Shown here one piece after another: positions 1 to 11,889 of a stretch of 64,000 nt of DNA. The notes under the pieces were generated by a model. That model worked only from the letters and a program-made list of their open reading frames with translations, was not told where the DNA came from and made no database searches. The first letter of the stretch is position 1, and each line of letters begins with the position of its first letter. Position numbers and translations under genes: made by a program. Location of the stretch: the NCBI GenBank assembly GCA_003290165.1, contig QNQO01000458.1, forward strand, positions 620,001-684,000. The letters are read 5' to 3'. The DNA is from Berberis thunbergii. Lineage: Eukaryota > Streptophyta > Magnoliopsida > Ranunculales > Berberidaceae.

Positions 1-292
1 GTAAGGCTCTTGGTTGTGTCAGAATGACCGATAGATGTTCTGCAAGTTGAAGGTACTTTGTCATCTGGAATTTGTTCTTTGGCTTTTTTCCCCTCAAATG
101 AAATTGTTTGATTGTTTGGTGTGTATGTGGAAGCACAAACAAATTCTATAGTTTAAGGAAATTTTGCAGTATTTCCTTACGAGATTGTTGAATTTGATAT
201 TGAATGTTACAAGTACCAAACTATAGATTGTTAACCTAATTTTATTTTATTTATTATTAATTACATTATATGAGAAAGTACTACTACTACTA

Positions 293-366
<74 letters not shown>

Positions 367-1900
367 GATTACGCTTTCTCATATAACGTAATTAACGATA
401 AATAAAATAGACTAACCTTGGAAAAGTGTAATTAATAAAAAAAAACCATTACACATCTCTGTCAATATAACGCCAGTTCCCCAAATGAATAGTGATTGTG
501 TGTCTTCAACTGGATTTTCAAATTTAAAAAATGCCCTCCCAACTCTATGATATTTACAAGAAAAATCAAAGGTAGGTAAAAAGTGAAAATGGGATTTATG
601 TCATTCAACATATTTTTACCATTTTACACTCTCAAATTTAAATTAGTTACAATCAAAATCAGCCCCCTGTAAATATTCAATAGTTATACTAAGCCTTAAT
701 ATAATTTATTTGAAGCCCTTAAATTATTTATAAAATATAAAAAAAACCCTTATATCTAATTTTTGAATTTTTCATTTTGCCATTCACATTTCATACTTTT
801 ACAATAAAAAATAGTCTCTCCCAAACATTGATTAATTATACCTATGCCGTTAACATAATTTATTTGAAACCTCTTATTTTTTAATAGACTATACACAAAC
901 CCTTAAATTATATATAATTATTTTGTTTAGAAATTAAAAAATAATTAAATTTTATTATTAAATTGTTGTAATAAAAAATACTGAATATCCGTGCACGTAG
1001 AGCACGTCGACACCCTAGTATATGTAAGTGTAATGGATATTATTCTCAACATATTGCATATCTTAATATTTATGAAAAATTACATTTTTTAGATAAAACG
1101 TAGAGTGTATTGATTCTTGATTAAATTTTTTTGTTGAAGCGTGATTGTTAGTGCTATTCTAATGTGGAAATGATCATACAAAAGATTATAATTTTTTGAA
1201 AGCATAATCATTATTCTCTAAAGACTATACTTTTTTTCCCTAAAAAAGTGTAATCTTAAACATCAATAAAACACTGTTTTAATAGGTTTAAACGTAATCA
1301 AATGCTTTTTCCATCACACTCAAAATGTGGTCTTAAGCATTTTCTGTAGTAGTGTGGATGGATCTACGAGTCATGCGCTTCGTAAGAGATGTTACTCTTC
1401 AAAATCAAAGAAATTGTACGAGAATTGTATTCGATGCAAATTAGGGGCTTGAGTTTACGATACAGAAGAAACCAAACAAGAAGGGTTTTGACTTAAAAAT
1501 AAAAAAGATAGTAGCAGTACAAGAGTCAGTGGATTAGGAAGTGAGACCTCCCGGCAGAACGCACTTTTATTAACCATAGGGTAAAAAGCGACTAAATGAA
1601 AAAACAAAAAAAACATGAGAAACAGTGGAGAAAGTTTGCAAATATGATCTGAACATGTTGAAGAGTTCTTTTTAGCACCCCATGCAACAAGTTCATACTG
1701 GCAATTATTATTGTTTTTACTCTGTCAAAATGAATCCAACCAAATACAGAAAAGTAGAATAAATAGATATTTATTATTTATCATTATATATTTGGCAGCT
1801 AGGATGTACAAACTTTTATACCATCCGCTTGTTTTGTTTTTGGATGTACACTATACATTGGGGTAGACCTAGTCCAAATGGTGGATGCCTTTATCAGATA
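1..1900. other. AT-rich intergenic region
   Basis: No gene is recognised. The stretch is AT-rich, with short poly-A/T tracts and diffuse repeat-like blocks (for example around 660-1020, where phrases of the kind 'taatttatttgaa' recur). The only discrete structure is the hairpin-embedded microsatellite listed separately. Confidence 0.6.
236..410. repeat. Trinucleotide microsatellite inside a small inverted repeat
   Basis: A (CTA)n tract passing into (TAA)n runs from about 278 to 364. The arms on either side are imperfect inverted repeats of about 35 bp: the left arm ends in ATTATATGAGAAAGT and the right arm begins with its near-complement ACTTTCTCATATAAC (preceded by GATTACG). This looks like a short foldback element (MITE) whose loop has been replaced by an expanded microsatellite. 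No clear target duplication was found. Confidence 0.6.
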
Positions 1901-1904
1901 CCTT

Positions 1905-1911
1905 TATAAAA
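1905..1911 (+). promoter_or_regulatory. Probable TATA box of the SUB1-like gene
   Basis: TATAAAA lies about 25-30 bases before a CT-rich stretch (1930-2100) that looks like a plant 5' untranslated leader. It is followed by consistent leader splice sites leading to the ORF at 3468. Inferred from position and motif only. Confidence 0.45.
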
Positions 1912-1934
1912 GTTGTTCAAATCAGGTCAATCTG

Positions 1935-2144
1935 AAGTCTTCAACTCAGATCTCTCATCTCATGTGTTCTTCACTTCACACCACTTATCTCCCTACTTGC
2001 CTCCCAACATCTTAAAACACTCAAACCTTTATTCTTCTATCGCTTCGAACCTCCCAAAGCTTCCAATCCCTCAAAACCCTCTGTCTATCTCTACGGATTT
2101 CAGATGACTACCAACCCCACTGTGCTTATTTTACTAATCTATAG
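1935..2144 (+). other. Putative 5' untranslated exon 1 of the SUB1-like gene
   Basis: This CT-rich leader follows the TATA box and ends at a donor (ATAG|GTAAAAG at 2145). A second small leader exon is likely at 2217-2262 (TTTCAG| acceptor, AAAAG|GTAAAAAC donor). The third leader exon starts at 3442 after CCCTTCAG and leads directly into the coding ORF. Leader introns of this kind are common in plants. The exon limits are inferred from splice motifs. Confidence 0.45.
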
Positions 2145-3467
2145 GTAAAAGTTACAACTTTGGCTGTGTTTTTGTAAAAATTACTACTGATTATGGCGTT
2201 TTTTGTTGTATTTCAGTATGTAATGAAAAGGGTTTCTCACTCAATCGCTTGAACATTAAAAGGTAAAAACTTTCCCTAAAATTTTGGCCTGAAATAAAAT
2301 GCATATTAAATTTAAGCACGTTGGTGTATACATTGCTAGGTTAATTCAAGATAACATTTTTATTTGTTTGTTTTTCGAAACAATCATCATTTATCTTGGC
2401 CGAATCATGTACAAAATAAGTAAAATGACACAACCCCATTGCAACTAGGTTAAGAGGATGGTCTTTGTCAATGTTCTTAGGAGTTTGGACAGTCTTATTA
2501 ACTTTTTCCTTGTTTTAACCTTTTTGTATTCATCTCAAAATCAACGGTTAGCATTTTTAAATTTGACTTGTGGGGCTAAATTTATTTTGAGTAATGAGGC
2601 TGAATGAGACCATTATTGTACTATCAGTGAACTCTCGATATCACTTATTTTGTTTTTCATCGTGGTTGTGTTATTTAAGAACATTTTCGGAACTAAATTA
2701 TCCAAATTATTTGATATTAAGGCTTCTGCTAATCACTTTGGATTACAGATTTACAGCCACCTACAATAGAGTTTTTGGTTTTTTCTGGCTGATCATGTTA
2801 TTTTAAGCTATTACAAATATACAATGGTGGTGGCCAAGTGTGGCACACATCAGTCTAGTGTCACATTAAAATCTTGGTATTCAATATGACTTAAGCACAT
2901 GAGCGCCGAATTTATGCGTTAATGATCTTACCGCACCTGGACATGATACTCATGCACGCACAGTTGCAATTAGTTTTACTAATTAAGCAGTTACTGTAGT
3001 CGACATGCTTTTTTAATTTTAGTTTATATATTTTGTTGTAAGATTTGAGCTGTTTTTTGCTAGAGCTTTTTATTTGATTTGTTGCATTTCTTCACTCTTC
3101 ATTCTTATTGGATTTTAGAAATTAGAATAAAATTACGTACTAGGTGATGTCTCATATCGGTTTAAGTTGTGGTTTCTCTGTGCAATTTCACTTTGTTTTG
3201 CCTTACTATATTTTTGTTGTCGTAAATGGGGTTCTTCTAGAGATATTCATATCATCCAAATTCCTATTGTCATACATTGTATTTCTGTTGAGCTGATTGT
3301 TTGTAGTCTTTAATCCTTACTTTGGTGTTAGGACTTTTTATCGCTTTAGTATATTAAAATTGTTAATCCTTATTCTATCTTCTTTTTTGCTCATTGAAAT
3401 GTGACTTTAGTTATTGTTCATTTTTTTTCTTTTCCCTTCAGGTTGGGGGTAGGGGGATGTAAAGATT

Positions 3468-5108
3468 TTGACTGTTTTTTGTAGTGAAAACATGTTTGGC
3501 CGAACGCCTTTGTCAAGATCTGGAAACTTCCTTTTCACAGTCTTTTTGTTAGCTGTTATGATCTTTACAATCATTGCGTTCACATACCAACCTGAAGATC
3601 CTTTGATTCATCCTTCAACTAAAATTCTTATTTCCACCTCCAGTGCTACCTTTAAATATAATGATACTGTTAGCAAAACTGGCGAGGAATTCATGACATT
3701 GAAACAAACTGCATTCAAAGATTTTATAAATGTCTCTGTACCTGCTGTTCCTAGTGCTTCTGAATGTGATCGTGATTTGAAACAGACGATCCCCTGCAAA
3801 GATCCCGATATTTTTCATTTAATGATGACAGCCGCCATAGAACATTTCAAGGATATACATTTTTATCGCTTTGGTAAACCTGTTCCAGGATCAAATTCTA
3901 GTACTTGTGACATGGCATGGCGATTTAGACCCAAGGAAGGGAAAACTGTTGCATTTTATAAGGATTATAGGAGATTTGTGTTTTCAAGGGATGGAAACTG
4001 TAATTATACTGTGATTGGGATTGGAGATTACCATACAGGTGTCAATGCCAGGAAAAGGAAGAAGAATCAGAAAGATTCTCAGAAGACGGAATTAGAGAAA
4101 ACACTGAGTGGCGGTATTATACCTGTTGTTGGGGAAGTTGTGAACGATGCGCTTCCTGTGGTTGAGTCTGAGCACTCATTTGGTCGTGGGAAGTATTTGA
4201 TTTATACTGGTGGTGGTGATAGGTGCAAGAGTATGAACCAATACTTGTGGAGTTTCTTATGTGCATTGGGTGAGGCTCAATATTTGAACCGGACGCTGGT
4301 TATGGATTTAACTTTATGTTTGTCTTCAATCTACACTTCCTCTAACCAGGACGAAGAGGGAAAGGATTTTCGGTTTTACTTCGATTTTGAGCATCTGAAG
4401 GAGTTAGCTTCTGTGTTGGAACAGAGTCAGTTTTGGTCTGATTGGGCAAAATGGGAGAAAAATGGATTGGGTCTGTACCTTGTGGAGGATACCAAAGTCA
4501 CACCAATGAAGCTTTCTGAGGTGAATGATACTTTGATAATGAGGAAGTTTGGGTCAGTGGAACCAGACAATTATTGGTATGGAGTGTGTGAAGGGGAAAC
4601 CGAGTCAGTTATCCAAAGGCCATGGCACATGATCTGGAAATCTAGACGTTTGATGGACATTGTATCCTTGATTGATTCAAGAATGAATTGGGATTTTGAT
4701 GCTGTTCATGTCGAGAGAGGAAGAAAGGCAAGCAACACTGAACTTTGGCCTCACTTGGCAGTGGATACTTCACCTGAAGGACTTGTCTCGTCCCTACATG
4801 ACAAGATTGAGGATGGAAGGAACCTCTACATTGCAACAAATGAACGCAACACTTCTTTCTTTGACCCTTTGAAAGCCAAGTACAAAATGCACTTCCTTGA
4901 CGACTATCAGGATCTTTGGGATAAAAATAGTGAGTGGCTCACTGAGACCATGAAACTTAATGGTGGGAATCAAGTGGAATTCGATGGTTACATGAGGGTG
5001 TTAGTTGATACTGAGGTGTTCTTGAGGGGAAAGAAACAAATTGAAACTTTCAATGATCTCACAAACGACTGTAGGGATGGTTCCAACACTTGTCTGTCAA
5101 CGGCATGA
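3468..5108 (+). CDS. SUB1-like / O-fucosyltransferase-like type II membrane protein
   Basis: An uninterrupted ORF of 546 codons in one coding exon. A hydrophobic segment at residues about 20-40 (FLFTVFLLAVMIFTIIAF) follows a short basic N-terminus, as in type II Golgi or endomembrane anchors. The luminal part carries a signature I recognise from the plant family that includes Arabidopsis SUB1 and its paralogues: RGKYLIYTGGGDRC, then WSFLCALGEAQYLNRTLVMD, EPDNYWYGVCEGE, and near the C-terminus EVFLRGKKQIETFNDLT. In databases this family is often described as O-fucosyltransferase-like or 'calcium ion binding'; the substrate is not known from sequence. The ATG at 3492 (MFGRTPLSRSGN) probably matches the usual family start better than 3468, because the first eight residues look like read-through leader. 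Length fits the family and no damage is seen. Confidence 0.85.
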   Translation: MTVFCSENMFGRTPLSRSGNFLFTVFLLAVMIFTIIAFTYQPEDPLIHPSTKILISTSSATFKYNDTVSKTGEEFMTLKQTAFKDFINVSVPAVPSASECDRDLKQTIPCKDPDIFHLMMTAAIEHFKDIHFYRFGKPVPGSNSSTCDMAWRFRPKEGKTVAFYKDYRRFVFSRDGNCNYTVIGIGDYHTGVNARKRKKNQKDSQKTELEKTLSGGIIPVVGEVVNDALPVVESEHSFGRGKYLIYTGGGDRCKSMNQYLWSFLCALGEAQYLNRTLVMDLTLCLSSIYTSSNQDEEGKDFRFYFDFEHLKELASVLEQSQFWSDWAKWEKNGLGLYLVEDTKVTPMKLSEVNDTLIMRKFGSVEPDNYWYGVCEGETESVIQRPWHMIWKSRRLMDIVSLIDSRMNWDFDAVHVERGRKASNTELWPHLAVDTSPEGLVSSLHDKIEDGRNLYIATNERNTSFFDPLKAKYKMHFLDDYQDLWDKNSEWLTETMKLNGGNQVEFDGYMRVLVDTEVFLRGKKQIETFNDLTNDCRDGSNTCLSTA

Positions 5109-6520
5109 TTCATATGTATGATACAGTTTTGTAATTTGACGTTCAAAATTTTGCTCTTAAACATATATCTGTTAGATTTCAATTGATTAATTTACCATAG
5201 CCATATTTGCTAAATTGTGAGAGGAATGGGTGGGTTTCCACGTTTGGAGACGTACTAATGCTTTATCTCTTCCCTTTCTCAGTCTATTCTTATTTTGGAG
5301 ATATTTTCAAGGTCATAGTACTGTATTGTGCTTCAAACTGGCTTACAAATAATTTATCAATGGAAATGTTGCCTACATTACCAGTCGTCTTCACAGCCTC
5401 ACCAGGCACGATGATCAAGGTCTTCACACCTCTTCCAATCAAACAATATACATATAAACTTTATCCACCTTTGTCATTACAGCCCAATTTCATAAGTTTG
5501 AGCTCTCCACTTCATATTTGATAACTTGAAGGCGTAAGGTACAGTAGTTAGTCCTGTTCGCAGTGGTAGCAAAGAGCTAGCAAAGTGGGCTAATTTTTCT
5601 GTAGATAGTCTAAATATTGAGAGGTATAGGAGCATCATTCACTAAAACTAAGCATGCCACCTCTGACCTTCATCAGTACATTTAACATCATAGCTTAGTC
5701 GCGTTGTTCTCGCTTCTTCCCCATCAAACTTCACTCCTAGTTTTCCCTCAACTCATAAACAATACCTCACTGTTCTTGCTTCCCGTTCCACCATTACGCA
5801 TTTGGTTACCGTTAGGTCTCCTTCTTCATCTGCCCCATATTTTTTTTTTTTTTTGAATAATCTTCTACTCGAATCACCAAGGATAATCCTCTTTTGACAC
5901 AGTTTTTGCCAACATGTTGCTGCACTGTGCACTGGATCCTCTTTGGTAATGGTCTTCTGTTGTAAATTGCGATTGAATACATGAACTTGAAGGACAGGAC
6001 ACTAGATTTGGGGATCCTATGTTACTCACTAGGGTTGTTGGCTTTGTACTCCATTGCTGCTATTTATATGTTCTGGGGGCTAAAACCTCAAGAGGAGAAA
6101 GCACAATTACCAACGTTAACCCATGGTGCCAATCAACAAAGGAATGCAGTCCCATGGTATTTATAATTATACTTGGGACTTGAAAGATATCTCCGTCAAT
6201 TTCTATAGGAACTTCCTTTATACCTGGAACTTTGGAAGTAAATAATTGTAGTTTCATATGTAGCTAGCCCATTGTTATGTCTATCACAGTTGCTGTAATT
6301 TTCAGACTGTACAGTGTAAGTTTTTGAGGAATGAATCACTATACAATCCTGAAACCTGGTGTGTTTTGTTTGTTCCTTTAAAAGTTCTCAGGGAGAGTGT
6401 CATATTAGCTTTAGGATTTACTTTGTACGAGTGTGGCAAGAATTTGAGGGTAAAAGTACAAGATTCAGAGTGACTAGCAATTGTAAAAATGAAAACTAGC
6501 ATAAACCATTCCATAAACAG
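5109..6520. other. Intergenic, 3' side of the SUB1-like gene
   Basis: No recognisable gene. It contains CT-rich sequence (5680-5860), poly-T tracts and short chance ORFs. A 61-codon ORF at 5981-6166 with one hydrophobic stretch (LGILCYSLGLLALYSIAAIY) matches no family I know and may be fortuitous. Confidence 0.5.
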
Positions 6521-6666
6521 ATGAGTCTCACATCCACTCAACAAACCTTTTTTTTTTTTTTTTTTTGGGTAACAGTCGAATGAAGTTAACTCATGAGTCT
6601 CACATCCACTCAACAAACCTTTTTTTTATTTTTTTTTGGGTAACAGTAGAATGAAGTTAACTCATG
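6521..6666. repeat. Two-copy tandem repeat, 72-bp period
   Basis: The phrase ATGAGTCTCACATCCACTCA starts at 6521 and again at 6593. Each is followed by a poly-T run, GGGTAACAGT and GAATGAAGTTAACTCATG. The copies differ mainly in poly-T length. This recent local duplication sits just beyond the 3' end of the carboxylesterase at 6727. Confidence 0.85.
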
Positions 6667-6726
6667 TCGAATCACTCAACATACCATTAAACTTACGCAT
6701 TACCAACATACCATTCAACTTACTCA

Positions 6727-7698
6727 TTACTCAGTAGCTCCAACAGAACAAACAAAGTCTTTCAAGGCAGAAAACAAGGCCTCAGCTTTCTGTGGTTCAA
6801 ACAGCTCCATCCCATGGTACCCTTCTCCATCATTATCAAACCAACCCACAACACACACACCTTTCTTCTCCAACATCCTCTCAAACTTCATCTGATGGTC
6901 CATCAATGGATCCCCGCTACGCACACTCACAAAGCAACACTTAATCCCAATCTTCTTATCGTCATCATGGACCATTGGATTACAATATTCATGATCACGA
7001 TCAACGCCTCTTGGCAAAGCTAACTCCCACATCATATCGCTCATTGCTAAAGGTAAGACCTTATCATTGATCATTCTCAGCTCTGAACCTGTCCTTTTGT
7101 TCCCACCAAAAAACGGTTGATTTAATATAAGCCCTTTAATCTTCACAGGTTCAATATCCAAATCTAATGCATATATACCTGCATGGTAGGCAATGTTGCC
7201 CCCTGAACTGCACCCCATTAGATAACACTTGGAAAAATCACCAAACTCCCTCAACAACTGCTCACCATTCAAATCATCCAAAGCTTGATCTCTTACCCAA
7301 GTGATAGCTTCCACTGCATCATCGTAGGCAGCGGGGAGCCGGCTTTCAGGTGCTAGACGGTACTCAACCGAGACAATCAAGGCAGATAATTTGTTTGCTA
7401 AGGAGTTACAAAAGTTGTGAAAAGGAGTATGGGCTACACTGCATAGTATGAATCCCCCACCATGAAAATACAGGATAATAGGAAGCTTATCACCATTAGT
7501 AGGTGGTTCAATGGGTCTGAAGAGTCTCAACCAAGTTTTATGAGCTGTGTTTAACGGTAGGTCTTTGATAATAGCTTGATCATCCTCATATGTACAAGGA
7601 AGGGGTATGAGTCTAGTGAGTGTATCATCGGAGTTGTGAACAAGGCCAAGAAGGTTGTAAGGGTTGATGAGTGTTTGGGATTCAGATTTATCTGCCAT
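6727..7698 (-). CDS. Carboxylesterase (CXE/HSR203J-like alpha/beta hydrolase), copy a
   Basis: Single-exon ORF of 323 residues starting at a true ATG (MADKSESQ). It has all hallmarks of plant GDXG/HSL-type carboxylesterases: oxyanion-hole motif HGGGF near residue 79, nucleophile-elbow motif GCSSGGN near 160, catalytic Asp in SGDPLMD and catalytic His in GEGYHGME near the C-terminus. The stretch NDKVLPLAMSDMMWELALP, followed by DRDHEYCNP, places it with the CXE1/CXE8/CXE120-type subgroup. These are soluble cytosolic esterases of small acyl esters and metabolites; the substrate cannot be read from sequence. The nucleophile motif has Cys-Ser where many members have Asp-Ser-Ala. It is the first of five intact CXE genes in the window and shares orientation with the next one at 9.5-10.5 kb. 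No intron or lesion is seen. Confidence 0.93.
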   Translation of the reverse strand: MADKSESQTLINPYNLLGLVHNSDDTLTRLIPLPCTYEDDQAIIKDLPLNTAHKTWLRLFRPIEPPTNGDKLPIILYFHGGGFILCSVAHTPFHNFCNSLANKLSALIVSVEYRLAPESRLPAAYDDAVEAITWVRDQALDDLNGEQLLREFGDFSKCYLMGCSSGGNIAYHAGIYALDLDIEPVKIKGLILNQPFFGGNKRTGSELRMINDKVLPLAMSDMMWELALPRGVDRDHEYCNPMVHDDDKKIGIKCCFVSVRSGDPLMDHQMKFERMLEKKGVCVVGWFDNDGEGYHGMELFEPQKAEALFSALKDFVCSVGATE

Positions 7699-9525
7699 GT
7701 TTGACAGAGTACTACTACAAGAGAAGGGTTACTGGTGAGAATGAAGTACACCCATAGAGGTCATAGTTATAGTGCTTCCCAAGTCATATTCGTTATAATT
7801 TGGTCAATCTTCTTAGTTGATAAACAATCAAAGAAAGGTAGAAAAGAAAGGGATATAAGTGTCATTTGTGGGGCTAGCCATCATTAAGTTGCAAATCCAA
7901 CTTCAATTCAGCCATGTTGGTCCATTGAAGATCCTGAGTTTTTCTAATTCTCCTATCCAATAGAAGTTGCAGAAATTGGAGATGGGTCAAGAGTGGGGAT
8001 ATATGAGAAAACATAATGCATATCTTATCCCCGAAGAATTGATTACAAGAAAAACATGAGTTATCTTGTTTGAGTATGCTTTTCTTCCTAGACTTCGGAA
8101 CTTCAATTTTTTACTGTAAATTGGGATGGCACTGATGATGATGAACTGTTATCTAACCAAAGGATAAATCATTTCGTTTGTTTGTCGATTTTAACAGTTA
8201 CCTACCTGAATATAATGGAGGGCCTATCGTGAATGTTATTTTCAAGCTCTTTTATGCTGCGCTGCGATGGATTGTGATGGGTGTATGAGTTGGAGTTGGA
8301 TCTATCACATTTGAGGGGCTGGTAGGGCTTTTTTTTTCTGCTGCTGATGAATTGATCCTGGTAATCTTTAGTCTAGTGTGGTCCAATTCCGAATAATTAT
8401 GCCAAGTGGTAAACAATCACATAACAAAACCTAGACAAAACAAAATAAGCGTCAATGCGACTAGACCAGTGGATAGTATAAAACAAAGCCTTTTGGTCCA
8501 ATACTAGAACTCGACCAATGTAATTCCAGTGGGGATTCTGGTTCTGATTCTTATTCAGTCGATAATATGGAGTAATTTAGCTTGGTTGATTGAACGACTT
8601 GGCTGGTGCATGCACTTGATTAACTTTATGCGAATCCCAACAAATAAAAATATCTTTTCCTCTGGACTGTATGATCTCAAAACGAGCTTTTGAATACTAC
8701 GACCAAAATTTGATTGGAGGTTGTTACCAAATTGTGTTTTGGTTTTTACCATATAGTGGCAAACTAATTAACCTAATCTGATTTTCAGTAGAACTCGATA
8801 AAGGGAAAATAACATATGGACAAAACACTAACAACAATTTAATTTTAAACACAATGAACAAAATGCAGCTGTTATCTGATCTATGGTTTGTTTGTTTGTT
8901 TATGACATTGTATTGGTTTTTCATTTATAGATTGATTTGTTTTCAGAGAAGCTCATTTTTAGCTAGTGTAGAATTGTGTGAACGACATTGTGACCGTTTC
9001 CGTGATTGCACTTGTTTAAACACATGCTGCAGATAATCTGCGACATCAAAAGAATTACCCATACCGAATCTGATATTCTAGTTACTATAGAAACAATAAT
9101 TCAATACCCCAGAGCTTCTTTTGGTGTAAGGTTTGTTTTCAAGAGGTTTAGATCAAGTTGATAGAAGTAGGTGTTCCTTCTCTTACCTGCAGGAAGAGTG
9201 TTGGTAGTTTGTACCGAACAAAATTCTTAGAATATTGAGGGAGAATTGGGGGGTTTTTATTGGATTCGTCAACCCTAACATGTGTGGCAGTGTTCAAACT
9301 GTGGACCTGTTGTAAAATTAACAAAAAAAAGATAATCTATAATTGAAAAGATGAAACCGAAATAAGCTTCTGCAAATTGGTACACAAAATAATCGTTCGA
9401 CATGATACATGTTTTTTTTAATAAACATTGAAAGCCGCAAACTAAAAGGAAATTCCTTGATAACAGTGAATAGAAATTATTGTAAGTTCCTTGGACTCAA
9501 AATTCCAGTGTCAAGAGAGAAATCA
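7699..9525. other. Intergenic between carboxylesterases a and b
   Basis: No convincing gene on either strand. The first 200 bases upstream of 7698 hold the promoter of copy a. The rest is AT-rich with only short chance ORFs (for example 8854-9036). Confidence 0.5.
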
Positions 9526-10521
9526 TCAAATGAAATCTCTCATGTATTTGATCATGATCAAATGTCTCTTTGCATCGATGAAGTCGATGCAGTGAAAGCC
9601 GATTTCGCCAAAGTGAGCAGTGATCTGCACCCCCTGTTTCATCAACATCCTCACGAACTCCATCTGACGGTCCAGTAACGGGTCTCCTTCGAAGCCCCGC
9701 ACAAGTGTCCTGGGCAGTGTTGAGATATTTTTACTGTAGCTCCATTCCACCTGTGGATTAGAATATTCATGATCGCGATCAGATCCAACGGGCAACGCTA
9801 GTTCCCACATTAAATCTGTAGCTGACAGAGGCAGTGCAACGTCATTAGCAAAACGCATCTCAGATTTAGTCCTTTTTACACCACCAAACAAAGGCTGGTT
9901 CATAATAAGCCCCATAATCTTGAGTGGGCCTAGATCCATTTCAGGTGCAGTCAATGCCGTTCGGTAGGCAATGTTGCCTCCCGAGCTGCATCCCATCAAA
10001 TAACACCTAGAAAAATCCCCATAATTTCGCAATAATTCATCACCATCTGGGTTTACAGCCTGTTCCCGGAGCCATAAAAGTGCATCCTTAGCATCATCAT
10101 AAGCTGCAGGAAGGCGATTTTCTGGGGCAAGACGATAATCAACCGAGATTATGATAGAAGGCACTTCACTAGAAAAGCGTCCACATGGTTCATTATTGAA
10201 CACAGTATCCGTATTATACTGTATGAATCCACCGGTATGGAAATAAAGAATGATCGGTAGCTTAGCCACCTTATTGTCATTGGAAGGAAATTTTGCAGGA
10301 CGATATATCCTTACCCAGGTTTTGGTGTCCTCATTGATTATAACATCTTTGGTGACAACAGCTTCACCTGGAATGTTATCATCTTCGCATGTTGGGGGGA
10401 CTCTTGGGAATTCAGCCCGGGTAAGGGTACCATCTGGATTGACACTAACCTTCAAGCATTCAAAGGGATCCACGGTGCATTTGTGATCATTAACAGGGAA
10501 TTCTTTTGAGGTAGACATCAT
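9526..10521 (-). CDS. Carboxylesterase (CXE-like), copy b with altered oxyanion motif
   Basis: Single-exon ORF. The open frame reaches 10539, but the first ATG is at 10521 (MMSTSKEFP), giving about 331 residues. Family landmarks are present: GCSSGGN nucleophile elbow, EGDPLLDRQMEF with the catalytic Asp, GFHCID with the catalytic His, and LPLSATDLMWELALP before DRDHEYSNP. The oxyanion-hole motif reads HTGGF instead of HGGGF. Replacing the first Gly of this loop is unusual, because its backbone amides stabilise the tetrahedral intermediate, so activity may be reduced or changed. The C-terminus is slightly short (ends KYMRDFI). It is the same strand as copy a and about 1.8 kb upstream of it. 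More divergent from the plus-strand copies than those are from each other. Confidence 0.9.
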   Translation of the reverse strand: MMSTSKEFPVNDHKCTVDPFECLKVSVNPDGTLTRAEFPRVPPTCEDDNIPGEAVVTKDVIINEDTKTWVRIYRPAKFPSNDNKVAKLPIILYFHTGGFIQYNTDTVFNNEPCGRFSSEVPSIIISVDYRLAPENRLPAAYDDAKDALLWLREQAVNPDGDELLRNYGDFSRCYLMGCSSGGNIAYRTALTAPEMDLGPLKIMGLIMNQPLFGGVKRTKSEMRFANDVALPLSATDLMWELALPVGSDRDHEYSNPQVEWSYSKNISTLPRTLVRGFEGDPLLDRQMEFVRMLMKQGVQITAHFGEIGFHCIDFIDAKRHLIMIKYMRDFI

Positions 10522-10539
10522 CAGGAACTCTGGCAACAA

Positions 10540-11129
10540 ACTTGTCTACATTGAGAGATGAATGAATCAAAGGTATTTGTTAAATGGGTTGGACTCTCAT
10601 TTTCCATTCAAATTTGAGGGGTGTTAATGGCATCGTGCCTTTTCTTTAGGGGATACCTTACAAGTGTAAGGAACTTTTAAGATCTCATGTCCATGAAATA
10701 TGCTTGGACACCCAAATTTTTAGGGTTTGTAGAATTTTCATACAAGACTTTTTCAAAAGCACGCGGACAAAATAAAATAAAATAAAATGTGAAACTAGTT
10801 TTGAAGCTTATAATCATGGAGCTGCCACATGGTAAACTTGGTTATAACTTGATTGTACTTGAAAAAAAATTCATAAATTTTCTCAAACTATTGCTTATTG
10901 TCCCATGTAAACTAGTCACCAATTTTGAAACTTATAATCATGGAGCTGCCACATGGTAAACTCGGTTATAATTTGATTGTACTTGAAAAAAAATCATTAA
11001 TTTTCTCAAACTATTGCTTATTATCCCATGTAAACAAGTCACCAACCAAATTGGTCTGCTTTGGTAATTGTAGAAAATGTAATTTACTAAACTATTTGAA
11101 AAATTAAGATAAATATCCAGTAGGCTTAT
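10540..11129. repeat. Upstream region with two-copy 124-bp tandem repeat
   Basis: Contains the promoter side of carboxylesterase b. A tandem duplication at about 10799-11045 begins with CTTATAATCATGGAGCTGCC at 10806 and recurs at 10930. Each copy runs through GGTTATAA(C/T)TTGATTGTACTTG to CCCATGTAAAC. The copies differ at only a few positions. No gene recognised. Confidence 0.75.
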
Positions 11130-11889
11130 TTAAGTATAGGGTTAATTGCTATTTCCCCCTATAATATATAACTTATTCGACTTTGCTCTCAATTAACATT
11201 CATATTGCACTTTCCTCTTAAAATTACCGGTCAACGTGCTTTGATTGTCAAATACCTCACGTGCCACCATTCCACCTATTTTGGATGACGAAAATGCTCT
11301 TCATGTGTTTATCACGCCTGATCTGATAGCATGTCAATCCCAACCGTCTGTTACCTGAATCAGGCACATGAATGGCTAGGGATTACTCTCTGTTAGCTCG
11401 TACCATTGAAGACACGGACAGTGGAGGGAAAACTCCCTCCATTTTCATTCTCTCTATTCCGTTTCTCCTCACTCCCTGTGTTTTCACTCTTTCTGATTTC
11501 TCACCAAAATGAAAAAGAGGAATACCGAAACGAAGAAGGGGAAAACCAAAACAAAAATCCTCGTTAGGTTCTTGTTTCTGTTCACCTTTACATGGCAAAG
11601 GAGAATGTATTTACTCCAAGATTTTTCATATGGGAAGTGATTTACATGTGAGGCAAACTTGCTGATGAGCATAGGCTAATTGTGTGTGATCAAACACCTT
11701 CGACTATTTCAAGAGTCTTGTTTGGTACATGATCCAAAGGAAACATGTATTATGTCAATATCTAAGTCTCACTCAGTTTGAATCTTTACCAGTGAGATTC
11801 TGGACAACTTCCTTGAAGCTCATCGCATCAGTCTGAATGTATTGGGTATTGATAGTTGTTTTCAGATTCGTTTGTTCGTGTTCCTTTCA

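Noticed and set aside
5207..5521. 104-codon ORF after the SUB1-like gene
   Set aside because: AT-rich, no domain, no splice or promoter context; likely 3' flank.
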